A stretch of 64,000 nt of DNA from Selaginella moellendorffii (lineage: Eukaryota > Streptophyta > Lycopodiopsida > Selaginellales > Selaginellaceae): contig NW_003314289.1 of assembly GCF_000143415.4 (NCBI RefSeq), positions 1,833,157 to 1,897,156 of the forward strand, given 5' to 3'. Positions 45,149 through 57,267 of the stretch are shown here, piece by piece. The notes below the pieces were generated by a model. It made no database searches and was not told the origin of the DNA. It was given only the letters and a program-made list of their open reading frames with translations. How positions within the stretch are numbered: position 1 is the first letter of the stretch; every line of letters starts with the position of its first letter. The translations under genes and the position numbers were made by a program.

Positions 45149-48100
45149 ATGGCACTAGCAGTAGCTCCTCCACCACTTCCTCCCAGGGAATTCACTACCT
45201 TCTTGTTTAACAAGGACGACTACATTGGAGAAGTTAGGGTTCGTCCGGGCGCCGAGGATCATGTCTCCCATATGTTCTCCGGCAAGGCGATGCGCGTCTC
45301 GGATTTCTCGCCGCCCAGCGATCGATGCACGCCGCTGCTCATCATGCATTCCATCTCCAGCGGCGGCGTCTTGTTCACCATGGATCTCCCCCAGCAGCAG
45401 CAGCAGCCCGACGGCCTCACATTCCTCCACTCCTCCTGCCTCCACGAAGCCAAGGTACGCGCGAGATTTCTTCGCACAGCTTATGATCTTCTTATCGGCC
45501 GGCCTGCTGCTGTTCTTGCAGACCGCAATGGTGCAAATGGAAGCTGGAATGGAGCTCCACCTGGTGGCCATGACCAAGAGGAGCGATGGCGACGAGGAGT
45601 TCTCGCAGCTCCAGCACACGCAGCAGCCGTGCTTCTGGGGATTTCTCACGGGGCAGGGATCCTACGCCTCGTGCCTCACAATGCTCAACCTGAGATGCCT
45701 GGGCTTGGTTTTCGACCTGGACGAGACGCTCATCGTTGCCAACACCATGCGATCCTTCGAAGACCGCATGGACGCTCTCACGCGGAAGATGCGCTTGGAG
45801 ACTGATCCCGAGCGTGCTGCTGCTCTCGCTGGTGAACTGAAGAGATACCAAGAGGATCACTCCATTCTCAAACAGTACATGGAGAATGACTGTGTGCTAG
45901 ACAATGGCAAGATCATCAAAGCCCAGACCGAGATGGTTCCTTCGTCCTCTGACGCCACCCCGGCTCTGGAACGTCCTATTATCCGGCTTGACAGTCGCAA
46001 TATCATCCTGACACGCATCAATCCTCTTGTAAGATTTGGTCTTTCTTTCTCTTTTTCGCTGGGTTGAGGTGACTGACTTCATGTTTTCTGGTTTGTGTAG
46101 GTCCGTTTCACGAGTGTTCTGGTGAGGATCCGACCAGCCTGGGAGGAGCTGAGGAGCTACCTCACCGCTAAAGGAAGGAAACGTTTCGAAGTGTTTATAT
46201 GTACGCTGGCGGAGAAGGACTACGCGCTGGAAATGTGGAGGCTTCTTGATCCAGACGCACGCTTGATCCCGTCCATTGAGGTCGAGGAACGAGTTGTGTG
46301 CGTGAAGGCAGGAGGTAGATCTCTTCTCTTTCTCTTATCTTTTTTATTCGGATTCGCATTTATTCATACTGTGCTCGAAACTTTCAGGCTTAAAATCGCT
46401 TGCTAACGTCTTCCGGAAAGGGCAGTGCCATCCGCGGTTGTCAATGGTCATTGATGACCGCTCTAATGTGTGGACGGAGGTAGATCAACCACGGGTTCAT
46501 GTTGTGCCTCCTTTCGTACCGTATTATGCTCCTCAGGCAGAGGTAGGCAGTCTGTGTGTCGAGTCTCGCTTTGACAAAATCTTTTGCTGATTCCAACAGA
46601 CAACGGGTAGTTTACCGGTTCTTTGTATTGCCAAAAACATCTCAAGCACCGTTCGGGGCAACTTCTTCAAGTGAGTAGTTGGAGCTTACAATGCGTACGA
46701 CTGCTCTGTTAATTCTTCTGTGAAATATGCAGGGAGTTCGATGAAGTTTTATCGCAGCAATTGGGTTCGGTTGTATTCGATACGGATACTTCCACACTTC
46801 CTAAACCACTGGATGTTAGTAGTTATTTGGTAAGCTCCTTGTTTTTCCTTTCTGTCTGGTTTCATTGCTTGATACGGTTCTTTACGCGCTCAGAGAGCAC
46901 AAGATGCGGCGGTGGCAGTGGACGCCGGCGGCGGCAGCAAAGATCTACCGGATGGCTTAGCTGACGCTGAAACCGAAACCATCTGGAATCCTCAGCTAGA
47001 AAACAAGAACCCTGCGCCCGAACCGTCTGGTGAAAACTGGGAGGAAGGAGAGGTTCCAGAATCTGAGTTAGATCCTGACACGCGTAGGAGGCTGTTAATT
47101 TTGCAGCATGGTCAGGACAATGCTGCAGGACCATCAACAGAATGGGACGAAGAACAAGTGAGTCCTGGGCGACCAGGTGGTTCGTCAGACGCCCCGTTAG
47201 AAGCCGGACAGATTGTAAGTGCTTGACCAACTCTGTTTGATCTCTCATAGTTTTCTGTTGTTATTCAGGGCGGTCTCTTGCGGCCACAAAATCAAGATAG
47301 GAAGCTTTTAGACTATTCAGGTACGTTCGCGTCTAGTATTTCTTGGCCACTCACACCCGCCTTGATTTTAGATACAGACTATAGAATAAACGGCAGTACT
47401 GTTCCTGAACCGTCTAATTCTATTATTTTATTACAAGCTATGGCTCGAAAGTACAATGCTCAGGTGCGCATTGAGCCTTTTTTTAACTTTACTTACACGT
47501 TCTTCTCCTTCTGCCATGAACAGCTGGAGTTCAGGTCTTCCGTAAGTCCCACTATCGAGCTTCAGTTTTGTGTGGAGGTAAGCGAGCGTAGCAAATGAAA
47601 GTATGTTCTTGAAAGCTGATTTTTACGAGTTACAGGTGACCTTCAATGGAGAAAAAATTGCGAGGGGTGTTGGCAGAACCAGCAGAGATGCTCGCTCTCG
47701 TGCCTCGGAGGATGCTCTTCGTTTGTTGTCAAGTAAGACAAAAGTCTAGCTTTTATTTATATTCACCCAAACTTTCCAGACGAGCTTCGCGACACCACGT
47801 TTGTGGCGTTTCTACCAGAGAAGCAAAACTTCAATGCTGCTCCAGCACAGCAATGGAACGCACCGCATGTCAGAATTGTGGAGCCGCCGAAATTACCTAC
47901 CTTCAATGCCGTCGCTGCTCTCAAAGACCTGGTAACACGGCGAAAGTTCGCTTCGATGGAAACTGACGAGCTTTTTTACCGCTACGCAGTGCACTGTTGA
48001 GAACCTCAGCGTAAGCTTTCGAGACCTGCAACTAGAATCCAGTCCAATGATCTACAACTGCGAGGTACGCGCTCAAGTTTTCTGGTCGGCAGGGTAGCAA

Positions 48101-48480
48101 ACTTCTTTGTCTAGGTGGAAGTCGCGGGACAAGTTTTGGGAAGAGGCCGAGGTCTCTCCTGGGATGCAGCAAGACAAGAGGTAAACTACCTTGAACCTCC
48201 CGTGTAAGATTTTTGACGTGTGGTGTTGTGCTTGATCAAACAGGCCTCGGAAGAAGCATTGAGAGGCATGAAAACAAACAATACCGGGAAGCGACCTCGT
48301 CCAAGGTGACGACCATCTATTCTTTGTATGTTTCGGCTTCTCATTTGCTTTGCTCGCACTTGTTCTTGTTTTAGATCACCTGTGCAAGCTAATAAGAGGT
48401 TGCGAGGACCAGCCCGTGGACAAGGCCGAGGAAACAACAGGCTCTCTCCTCGGAAGCAATTGGCAGTGAGATTGAAGTAG
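45149..48480 (+). CDS. CPL: RNA polymerase II CTD phosphatase-like with dsRNA-binding domains (CPL1/CPL2 type)
   Basis: Sixteen exons from 45149-45454 to 48375-48480 join in frame to 808 residues. The FCP-type catalytic motif is in [16 protein letters not shown]: Asp of DLDET is the phospho-acceptor. Later blocks are [20 protein letters not shown] with [32 protein letters not shown] (second acidic motif) and [12 protein letters not shown]. An acidic linker holds [20 protein letters not shown]. Two dsRNA-binding regions follow ([34 protein letters not shown], then [20 protein letters not shown]) and an Arg/Gly-rich basic C-terminus. CPL1/2 dephosphorylate the polymerase CTD and influence stress transcription and miRNA processing in the nucleus. 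No defects are seen. Confidence 0.93.
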
Positions 48481-48597
48481 CCCAAGTAGCGGGGAATCGT
48501 AGGTTTTCAATGATTGATTTGCTTGCTTTTTCATGTAAAAATCGGTGGAGGTGATGTACATTTTCTCTCCACGTCTTGTAAAGGCAATTCATTGGTG

Positions 48598-50331
48598 TTA
48601 CGTGCTCTTCTCCGCGAACGCGTTGGACAAGAGAATGTAAGGGGCACCGTCACCGTCACCATCACCATCACCATCACGGCGGACAAGGTTCTTAGCAGCC
48701 GCTTGGGCCAGTGTCGTACTACCGTGCGTCCGGCAAGCACACAGCATTGTCTTCCATGCCACTCTATCGGGGACGTACGGCATCGTGTGTACGAGCTCCT
48801 GCGCGGAATTTACGTGTCCCGCCCGCCCCAGCGCGTCCACCACGCAGCAGTAGTGCTGCATTGACGGCCCCATGCCGTGATCCACCGAGATCGATCCAAA
48901 CCATCTCTGGATCATTGCTCCACGGTTGTAGTGATCACAGTGGCAACGCGAGCAAGCTATGATCATCCCCACCATCGTGCTATCGTCCGGGACAAAGGCG
49001 TCAATTAGCATCGCGTGGAAGAGCTCCTGGCATTCGGCCATGCTTCCGTACAGCGCCTGGCCCATGATCAAGGCATTGCACAAGACCGTGCTGGAGTGGC
49101 CGAGCGGTACGGCGCGGAAGAGCGCGACGGCATGCCGGAGCTGTGCGTGCTGGACGTAGGCCGCGATCATGGCCGTCCACGTCACGGCATTCCGCTCCGG
49201 AATGGCGTGAAAGAGATTCCGGGCGATGGCGAGGTGGCCATTCTGGGCGTAGGCTTCCACGGCCGCCGTCCACGAGACCACGTTGTGGTGTGGCATCTCG
49301 TAGAGGAAGATCGCCGCAGCGGCGTCCAGATCGCCCGCGCGCGCGTGGGCGATGGCGATGGCGCTGCTGGATTCGATCGTCTTCTCCGGCATTTGCTCCT
49401 GGATCGCAATGGCCTCTTCCATTCGCCCCGCCATCGCGAGCGCCCAGACGAGCGCGTTCCAAGTGGAGAGCGTGAGCTCTGGCATCGATTCTAGCAACCA
49501 GCGGGCGCAATCGTGGCGGCCCAGTTGCAGGTAGGCGACGAGCATCGCGGAGCACGTCACGGCATTTCGGACAGGCGCCGACTCAAATGCTTCTTTCGCG
49601 CTATCAAGATCCCCTCGTTTGGCATTTGCAGCAATGATCAAAGTCGTAGAGAAAACGTCTCTCATGGGCATCTCTTCTAGCACACGAGAAGTTCCATCGC
49701 TAAAACCAACGATTGCATGTGCCGTTACAAGAGTGTTCCAGGAGACCATATCCCACTCCGGCATAGAGTCAAAAGCAAGCTTGGTACTTTCTAGATCACC
49801 ACTTTCGCCATAAGCCGCAAGCACAGAGTTCCAGGTTACTAGATCTCTGCAAGGCACCAGTTTAAACATAACTATGGCTTGTCCAACTTCGTTGTTCTTG
49901 TTGTAACAGGCAAGCATCGAATTCCAGGACACAATGTCGGGAGCAAGAAGACCATCAAACAATGCTTTTGCTTTGGAAAAATGCCCAGTTTCGGCATATG
50001 CAGTAATCAATGCATTCCAGGCTACGGTATTTGCCACGGGCATGCGGCTCCACAGCTCCTCCGCTCGCTCAAGATCGCCATGGCTAGTATACGCAACCAG
50101 CAGGATTGTCCAGGAGAAGACGTTTGGATTGACAATGCTGCAGAACACCGATTGTGCCTTGGCAAGGCTCCCGCATTTGCTGTACATGACCATGAGGAGA
50201 TTTGCAAGGTACGTGCTGCCGCTGCCCACCACTCGAGGATGGAGCTCCTGGAGGCTGGAAAGCCGCGTCGAGGCCTTGATCCGGCACGCCAGTGCCACAA
50301 CTTGGTCGTGAGAGAGATTGCCGTGGCGCAT
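48598..50331 (-). CDS. Intronless pentatricopeptide-repeat (PPR, PLS/E-type) protein
   Basis: One exon of 577 residues. About 14 PPR units of 31-35 residues are visible, for example NVFSWTILLVAYTSHGDLER, NTVAWNALITAYAETGHFSK, DIVSWNSMLACYNKNNEVGQ and NAVTWTAMIAAYVQHAQLRH. The C-terminus continues into an E-type region (PSMQHYCCVVDALGRAGHVN, VPDRVAWKTMLCACRTHGST) but stops after YILLSNAFAEKST, short of a full E/DYW end. Such proteins bind organelle RNA for editing or processing. No clear targeting peptide: the ATG (MRHGNLSHDQ) lies directly downstream of a PSRP1 exon fragment, so the original N-terminus may be lost. A (GD)n tract (GDGDGDGDG) sits in the E region. Confidence 0.85.
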   Translation of the reverse strand: MRHGNLSHDQVVALACRIKASTRLSSLQELHPRVVGSGSTYLANLLMVMYSKCGSLAKAQSVFCSIVNPNVFSWTILLVAYTSHGDLERAEELWSRMPVANTVAWNALITAYAETGHFSKAKALFDGLLAPDIVSWNSMLACYNKNNEVGQAIVMFKLVPCRDLVTWNSVLAAYGESGDLESTKLAFDSMPEWDMVSWNTLVTAHAIVGFSDGTSRVLEEMPMRDVFSTTLIIAANAKRGDLDSAKEAFESAPVRNAVTCSAMLVAYLQLGRHDCARWLLESMPELTLSTWNALVWALAMAGRMEEAIAIQEQMPEKTIESSSAIAIAHARAGDLDAAAAIFLYEMPHHNVVSWTAAVEAYAQNGHLAIARNLFHAIPERNAVTWTAMIAAYVQHAQLRHAVALFRAVPLGHSSTVLCNALIMGQALYGSMAECQELFHAMLIDAFVPDDSTMVGMIIACSRCHCDHYNRGAMIQRWFGSISVDHGMGPSMQHYCCVVDALGRAGHVNSAQELVHTMPYVPDRVAWKTMLCACRTHGSTTLAQAAAKNLVRRDGDGDGDGDGAPYILLSNAFAEKST

Positions 50332-50339
50332 TCCAGGGA

Positions 50340-50460
50340 GCTCCTCCTCTACCTCGGCTGCGCATCCTCCTCCTCCACCTCGTCTTCCCCGGAGATGATG
50401 ATTCCATAGCCGCCCTCCTTCCTCTTGTAAAGGATGTTTACTTCCCCCAAGTTAGCTCCA
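50340..50460 (-). pseudogene. PSRP1/HPF last-exon fragment
   Basis: This encodes [18 protein letters not shown] and an acidic tail with a stop (EDAQPR). It is almost identical to the last exon of the intact PSRP1 gene at 57268-57371. It ends a few bases before the PPR gene. No upstream exons are present, so it is a duplicated piece. Confidence 0.85.
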
Positions 50461-52395
50461 GCGGGCTCCAGCAGCGCTAGAAGAGCAGCCAGACTCACCA
50501 TCAAGCAAAGCCTGATTTGGAGTTACCGTCAGAGCATTGGATCTTTCAGATCTCAGGTAACTTTAAGCAAGTGTGCTTTGCCTTCAACTTGTTTCAAACT
50601 GGTTGTCTCAAGTTGAATTCCGGTTATTCAGCCAACTCAAGCACTGCTGAGGCAAGCTGTAGTCTGCTGGTTGCTCAAGTCTCCAACTCACAAACGCCTT
50701 GGTTTTTCTTGTAGGTGTACCCTGATGGAACTAGGAACAAGGAAGCCACCACTTGCTTTTAAGTAGTAACTGTAGTGTTTTTCAGTGAGGTTTTGAGCTG
50801 GTGTCCTTCATTCAACGGGACCTAGGAATGCCAACCCTCTGCATTCCATGCAAGAAGGAAACAATGAGAAGAAAGCTCTTTGCACAGAATCATTACAATA
50901 GTGTTAAGTAATTTATATATTTTATTAAAATTTTATCATTATCTTATTTTTTATTTTTCATATCATTTTTTAATTTATATTTTGGCTTCACATTAGATTT
51001 TGAAGATGATTGAAAAAAAGTGTTAGTGTTGGATATCTGGAAATATGATTTTAATGATCGCGTCTTAGATATTCATTTGCATTTTGCAAATATTAGTTAT
51101 ATAGATTATCTTTAACCTGTAAATTAAATTTGTTTGTTTGTTTCACATGGCAAAGTAGAAATTATTGTTCCACAAACTGGGAATAGGGAGAATTAAAGCA
51201 CTAGCCTTTTAGAAGAACTATAGCTGGATCCTCAATTGCAATATTGATCCATAGGACATGAGTAAAGAGTGGCAAAACATGAAAAATCCAGACATGACAA
51301 TCTCAAGTAGTGGGACACGAATCTTGGGCTTGAGAGTATAAAAGCTTGGAGTTTGAAGTGTAAAAGTAAACCCCTTGGACATTTATGAGCATTAGAGAAA
51401 TTCATTCTAGAGAGAAGTAAGAAATCTTTATGTGGCTCATGATTAGCTGTGGCAATATAGTGTTCTCAAATTTGTTTGAGTTTATAGAAGTGTGTTTTAA
51501 AGTTCTTCCACATCTAGAATTTAACATTCCTTAGTCAAGTTGGAGAGGAATTTTAGCATAGTTTGCTTTTAGTTGTGGAAACACAGTGTTCCAAGCTTGT
51601 CTAGATACAGGTAAAGTGTTCTGGAGTTGTCCCACTGAAGGCCTGCCTAGCAACTTTTAGTTGTGTCTATAAGAATCTGAAAGGGATTTGTAGTGAGCTG
51701 TGGAAACATGGTGATAGGTATATCCCCTAGGGGGAGAAAGAAGGAAGTTAGTGGAGTTGTTGTGTAAGAGGAGAGTGTTGGTGCTGCTTGAGCAACTGGA
51801 AGTGCAATGTCAAACATACCAAAGAAGCAACAGCCAGCTGCCATAAGATACCATTCCACTACGTTACATCGGCTTGGACGGTTTGCTCGGCAATCTAAAT
51901 ATAGAAAGTTCTATTGAATATTCTTTGGAATTATTTATTAATTTCGTAAAAGACAACAAGCATAAGTGGTGAATCTTGAGGTAAAAGATCATTTGGATAA
52001 AGCTAATTTGGATTCTTAAAAAAAGGAGTTTTAATAGTAGCAGCTCAAGAGGCAGCAAGTAAGCCTAGTGAGGCAAAGGAATTGTTCAACTATCAAAGAG
52101 GTTTTTAGATTAATACCAGACCTTTGGGCAAGGTAGATTAGGAAAAGGAGGTTTTGGCATGCAACAAGAAGTTCTTGAAGGTCATAATGAATGAAACCAA
52201 CCATTTAATCTGAAATATGGTAATAGTAATTTGAAATTTTATAACTGCCCCTAACTTGGATTGAATTTTAATTCACTCCTTTTCATTCCCACTACCAAAT
52301 ATACTTAGAGACACTGTGTTTTAGTTGATCACAAGATTCTTCCATCTTTTTTCTATGTTCTACTCCATCTTTGAAGCATTCCTGTACCTCTATTT
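50461..52395. other. AT-rich spacer with internally repeated segment
   Basis: No gene seen. 50900-51130 is very AT-rich. 51449-51740 contains three to four degenerate copies of a segment beginning (T)TAG(C/T)TGTGGNAANAN followed by a GTTC-containing arm; it may be a relic of a repeat or LTR. No coding domain of a transposon could be read. Confidence 0.4.
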
Positions 52396-52690
52396 CTCAA
52401 GCATCTCTCATTACATCCCAAAATTTACTTGGCAGCCAATTTTCCATCCTTTTAGGTAGGGAGAACGCTTGTATCAAAGCATTGCACCCTCGTATGGGAT
52501 TTGCGGCGTCGAGATCCCCACTCTGGATGAACAAGCTGATCATAAGGTTTCTCTGGAGCCATGTCAAAGAGGCTCTTCGCTGTGTTGAAATGACTGTTCT
52601 GGCCATAGGCCGAGATCATGGTGCCCCAGGAGAATGTGTTGGTCTTGTCAAAGATTGAGCACACGGATTCCACACAGCCACGCTTGAACC
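52396..52690 (-). pseudogene. PPR-like fragment
   Basis: SIFDKTNTFSWGTMISAYGQ and NSHFNTAKSLFDMAPEKP form about two PPR units, followed by a frame change into VHPEWGSRR. It is short and flanked by non-coding sequence, and it is not obviously a copy of the nearby intact PPR gene. Confidence 0.6.
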
Positions 52691-53284
52691 TGTCGGATCT
52701 CAGCTGACTTAGACATCTCGATCAAATGCGCAGCCACAAATCACTGCCACAAGATCCTCGAGCCTGTGGAACTTATCAGCAGCACTTGCAATCCAAACTA
52801 TTATTTGACTGAGGGCATTAGTATATGCTTGGACAGATTCAAATTCCTTCTGCTTCCTTATGCAAATCTCAAGAATAAGTGACTATCAAACTGAAGAACC
52901 TGTCACCAAACTTGTGCTCAAACCATTCAAGACCTCCTGGATAATCTAAAACTTCATCTTTGTTAGCACTCTAATACTCTGTTGTCATGGCTAACGCTGC
53001 CTATAGAATAGTGGTATAAGTTGTCGAACCATTCACCTCCTTGTTTGTAAATAGTATAATCCTGATTCCTGTCTACTTCACCGTAGAAGCTTGAACTTCC
53101 GTCAGATAGTGGAATCTTAAAAAATATGCCTGCTTGGGCAACAGCGTCAAGTGATCTGAATTGGGAGAATCTAAGATGCCATGGAATGCATTCTAGCATT
53201 CCATGGCAAAGAGGAGGATTCTAGCACACATTACAGGGATATGTACATTCCCCTAGATTCATCTCTCTATATTATAATTTAATA

Positions 53285-54030
53285 AAGCAAGTTTATGGGC
53301 GTAGGCTTCCACGGCCGCCGTCCACGAGACCACGTATCTCACCAAGGAAGATCGCCGCAGCGGCATCCAGATCGCCCGGGGGCACGTGGGCGATGGCGAT
53401 GGCACTGGTAGATTCAATTGGTCTCTCCGGCATTTACTCCATGATCACGAGCCATCGCGAGCGCCCAAACGAGCGCATTCCAAGAGGATAGCGTGAGCTC
53501 CGGCATCGATTCTAGCAACTCGCGAACGCGATCCAGGCGACACAAGTGCAGATCGGCGACGAGCATCGCAGAGCACACCGGCGCCAATTTAAATGCTTCT
53601 TTCCCGTTATGAATATCCCCTCGTTTGGCATTTGCAGAGATGATCAAAGTCGTAGAGAAAACGTCTCTCACGGAAATCTCTTCCAGCATACGAGAAGTTC
53701 CATCGCTAAAACCAACGATTTCGTGTGCCTCTAGAGGATTTTTCCAGGAGACCATATCCCCTCCGGCATAGAGTCAAAAGCACGCTTGTTACTTTCTAGA
53801 TCACCACTTTTGCCATAAGCTGCAAGCACAGAGTTCCAGGTTACTAGATCTCTGCAGGGCACCAGATTATACATTATTATGTCATTTTTTCAGGCAAGGG
53901 AATTCCAAGAGACGATGTCTGAAGCAAGAAGCCCATCAAACAATGCTTTCTCTTTGGCCAAATGCCCGGTTTCGGCATATCCAGTGATTAATGCATTCCA
54001 GGCTACGGTATTTGCCACGGGCATGCGGCT
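53285..54030 (-). pseudogene. Decayed copy of the middle of the neighbouring PPR gene
   Basis: DNA closely matches 49240-50050 of the intact PPR gene. It encodes EIVGFSDGTSRMLEEISVRD with VFSTTLIISANAKRGD and ELLESMPELTLSSWNALVWA. Small deletions, frame changes and stops interrupt it, and both ends of the gene are missing. It lies about 3 kb from the intact gene in the same orientation. Confidence 0.85.
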
Positions 54031-54232
54031 TGACAATGCCGATCATGTGTACATGTACATTAAGATGTTCAAGTTACATTTTACTAATCTAGTCTTTTAT
54101 TTTACAAAAACTACCAAAGAATACTTGGAGTTTGTCTCGTTGCTTACTTTTTCAAAATTTTAGTTGATTAATACAAGACTGAACTTTCCCATAACAGGCT
54201 TTATATAAGAAAAAAATTTGTTCATTATATAC

Positions 54233-56441
54233 TTAATGTTTCTTCTCCCAGTTCAGAGTGTCTCGTCTCTTATAATAACAAATCCACCCATTACCAACCT
54301 TTCGACCGAAATAAACTTCAAACAACTTCAAACCAGGTTCCAACATCGTCCCCAAGATTTCATCTTTTAGCCGTGGATAAAACATCAAAGCTAGCAGTTC
54401 CTCCTCCTTCTTATCTTCCTGTAAAATTCATGTTAGTTTTATGTTACCGGTAAGGAAATTCAACCTCCTCCTCCGTGCCCCATTCCGCTGGGGGATCCCA
54501 TTCTTTGAGTGGCTCCATGACAAAAGGGATGTAACAACCAATAATCGTCACATCCCCTGTGCATAGCTCAAAAGGCAGGTCATCTTTCGGGTTTGAGGTC
54601 CGTTTGCTTTGCTTAAGCTCCTCCTGTTAAAAATGTTTTTAAAAAATTAGAGTATTTTAGTGAATCAAAATATACCTTCATAGTCTTCTCCTCTTCTTGT
54701 AACCAGAGTTTTGCTTTGGTTAAGCTTTGGAAAATATCTTCTTTCGGGTAGCGCTCTCTCCAAATTGTCTCAAAACGTCGTAGAAAATCCCAAGGAGGTT
54801 CTTTTTGTGTCCAAGGGGGTGGTACTAGAGCATGCGAACAGACCAACTCCCCTATTAGTGATCTCGATCTCACTAAGGCGTCACCCACATAATTTCTCTC
54901 ACTCACAGCTCCCTATAATAAAGGCAAGAGAGATAATTCATCCATGACTAGTACCATGACTCACCAGCAGGTGGGGAAACTCAACAAAGACCTTAGTAGG
55001 TCCACCATTAGCAGTTCTACCGTTTGTGAAGCAGACTGTGATTTGCAGTAGCTTATAACTCCCTTTGACTCTTCGTCCTACAGTTAGCTTGCATTGTGTG
55101 AAAAATAAACAAAAAAACTAAAGAAAAGCTACTTACGCTGTTCCAGCTGGAGACGATGAAGCGCGCTGGCATCGATCCTCCGAATGGACAAATGCTCACC
55201 AGCCGAGTCCTGACGCTCACAAGCCCAATATGAGAGAGGAAGTTGTCGAGAGATTGATGATGCTTCAGGTGTGGCCAGAATCTTGGGTGTGTATTTCCTG
55301 AAAGAATGCCATTCAGCTTCATTTGAATGCTGGAATGAATCATACCAGGTTGCTTGCACGCCTTGGAACCCTGCTCCAGGAGGCTTCTGCTTGCTACTGT
55401 AGAAACAACAAAGCTTCTCTTGTCTTTCAACCTGTGACAGATAGATTTTCAGTAGGAAGATAGAGTATACTGAGACATACCCATGCTTTTATAAACATAA
55501 CCATGTTGGCAATCCTAGATTTTAACACACGCCAAAGTTGCTCACTCCATATTGTTGTTCCTTCTTTTTTCCGGAAAAGGAGTTTTCCGGCTTGTGACAC
55601 AATCAGTGTCAAGGAACTCTTCGTAAGAGCTTCCTCTCGTTCGCTTGGATCCACGACCTACAAAACACATGGAAATATATCACAGTCGGATGCAGCAAAA
55701 GAAAGAAAGGTCGAATAGCTTACTACTGGCCCTCCATCAGCAAAGAATCCAAAGGTAATGGCAACTGGGATATCATGTATAACCTGGAAATGTTAAATCC
55801 AGATTATGTCTAGAAAGTTTATTGCTGACTCACCGTTTCAGTAAGAGGCTGATCTCCCAAGGAGACGAGGGCAGCTATAGCAGCAAGTAAAGAAACATCA
55901 ATGACACTTCTGCAATACAAAAATAAAAACCAAAAAGACATGAGGATGAAGATTATGGATCTAGAGAACACATACCCTTCGTAGTCATGGATCTGGATGT
56001 GAATTTCCAGTCCCTTAGCGTGCGTCGAGAAATATAATTCGATGATGCTTTTCACGTCGTTGACAAGTTGATGTGCCTGTCGAAATTCTGGAAGACGACA
56101 TCTAGATTCAATCTCAACTTGAACGGTGAACTGTATGTGAGTCCTCACGCTCGCCCACACTCGACTGCCTCCTTTCCTGGCAAAGAGAGTGCCCCTTGTC
56201 CTACGCACATACCACTATATCATCCAGGAAAGAACCCAATTTTTACAGTAAGCCTAACCTTGGATAAATGAACAGCTCTCGTTCTTCAAACGAAGCCCTA
56301 CCGTCACTCCGCACCCAAGCTCTCGTCCAATCGACATTCGTGCTGCAGAAAAGAAGAGAAATTGGAATTGGAATTCTAAGAGATCAATCCATTACTTCAC
56401 ATCAGCGATCACTGCGTCGGTATCAATCGTCGGCTTGGCAT
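54233..56441 (-). CDS. Divergent RRP45-like (exosome RNase-PH fold) protein with unknown C-terminal half
   Basis: Eleven exons (56441-56413, 56342-56259, 56200-55976, 55909-55834, 55783-55724, 55657-55481, 55431-55137, 55077-54965, 54912-54676, 54623-54465, 54418-54233) join in one open frame of 546 residues. The first 220 or so resemble exosome RRP45: VRSDGRASFEERELF, GLEIHIQIHDYEGSVIDVSL with LAAIAALVS, and IPVAITFGFFADGGPVVVDP with SEREEALTKSSLTLIV. Like other eukaryotic RNase-PH subunits it is probably inactive. Residues after about 220 (from VERQEKLCCFYSSK, including TPKILATPEASSISRQLPLS, WDFLRRFETIWRERYPKED, CTGDVTIIGCYIPFVMEPLK and a tail ending RRDTLNWEKKH) match nothing I know. The start was set by the only ATG that splices in frame. 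All introns are short and canonical, so it is probably expressed. Confidence 0.65.
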
Positions 56442-56639
56442 CGATCGTCGCGCCAGGATCAAAAGCAATCCATGGCCCAGCCAGCCTGAATTTATCGGTA
56501 AAATGCTCGATCAAGGCAACTATATGATAAGAAGAACCCTAGTCCTTAAACCCTCGCGATTTAAATTGACTTGTTTACGTGGCAAGAAAATATTCTGGGT
56601 ATCAGAATATTCCCGGGGCAAGAGATTGAGTCTCAAGAA

Positions 56640-57265
56640 CGCGTCTCGGCACCGACAGAGAATCCAGGCGAGGAAGCGTTGACACGAATTGGGAATAAGG
56701 TGGACCTCCCGCCTATCGTGCCCTTCAAAGCGACAAGCTGCTCATCCGCCATAGCTCCTTGACGCATTTCCACCTGAAACGCCATCGCGATGGAGATCGT
56801 GGAGAACAACACGTCTCTTGCGGGCAAGACGAGCGATTGCGGTAGCTTCGGATCTTGAAGAACAGGTTCGTCGTCTAAAACGTGGTTCTTTTGAGATTCC
56901 AGTTCCAAGTCTCCACATGCCATCAGATCAAGCAACATTGTGGCTTGCACAACTTCAGAGTTCTAGCTATAACATCCAAGCATGGAGTTTCAAGAAACTC
57001 ACGAAGAGCATAGAACAGTTTTTCCGCCTTGACATATACCCAGTGTGGGCATATGCACTTGTTCCAAACTACGGCAGTAGCTCGAGCGAGATGAACCAGC
57101 AAGATTTTCCACAAGAAAACGTAATGGCGATCGTGCCTCCCCATTTGCTGTACACGTCCATGAGGAGACTCGCGCGTGGAACTCCCGGAGGCTGGAGAGC
57201 CGCGTCGAGGCCTTGATCCGGGCCGCCAGTCGAGAATCCCTGTTTTTCCAAAACTCTGGAGCCTC
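56640..57265 (-). pseudogene. Decayed 5' part of a PPR gene next to PSRP1
   Basis: DNA matches the first part of the intact PPR gene (about 49870-50290), for example the segments around 57180-57215 and 50245-50280 (GGCTGGAGAGCCGCGTCGAG), and the segment 56935-57055. Frame changes and stops destroy it. It begins just below the PSRP1 stop codon, the same PSRP1-then-PPR order as at 50460-48598. Confidence 0.8.
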
Positions 57266-57267
57266 CT

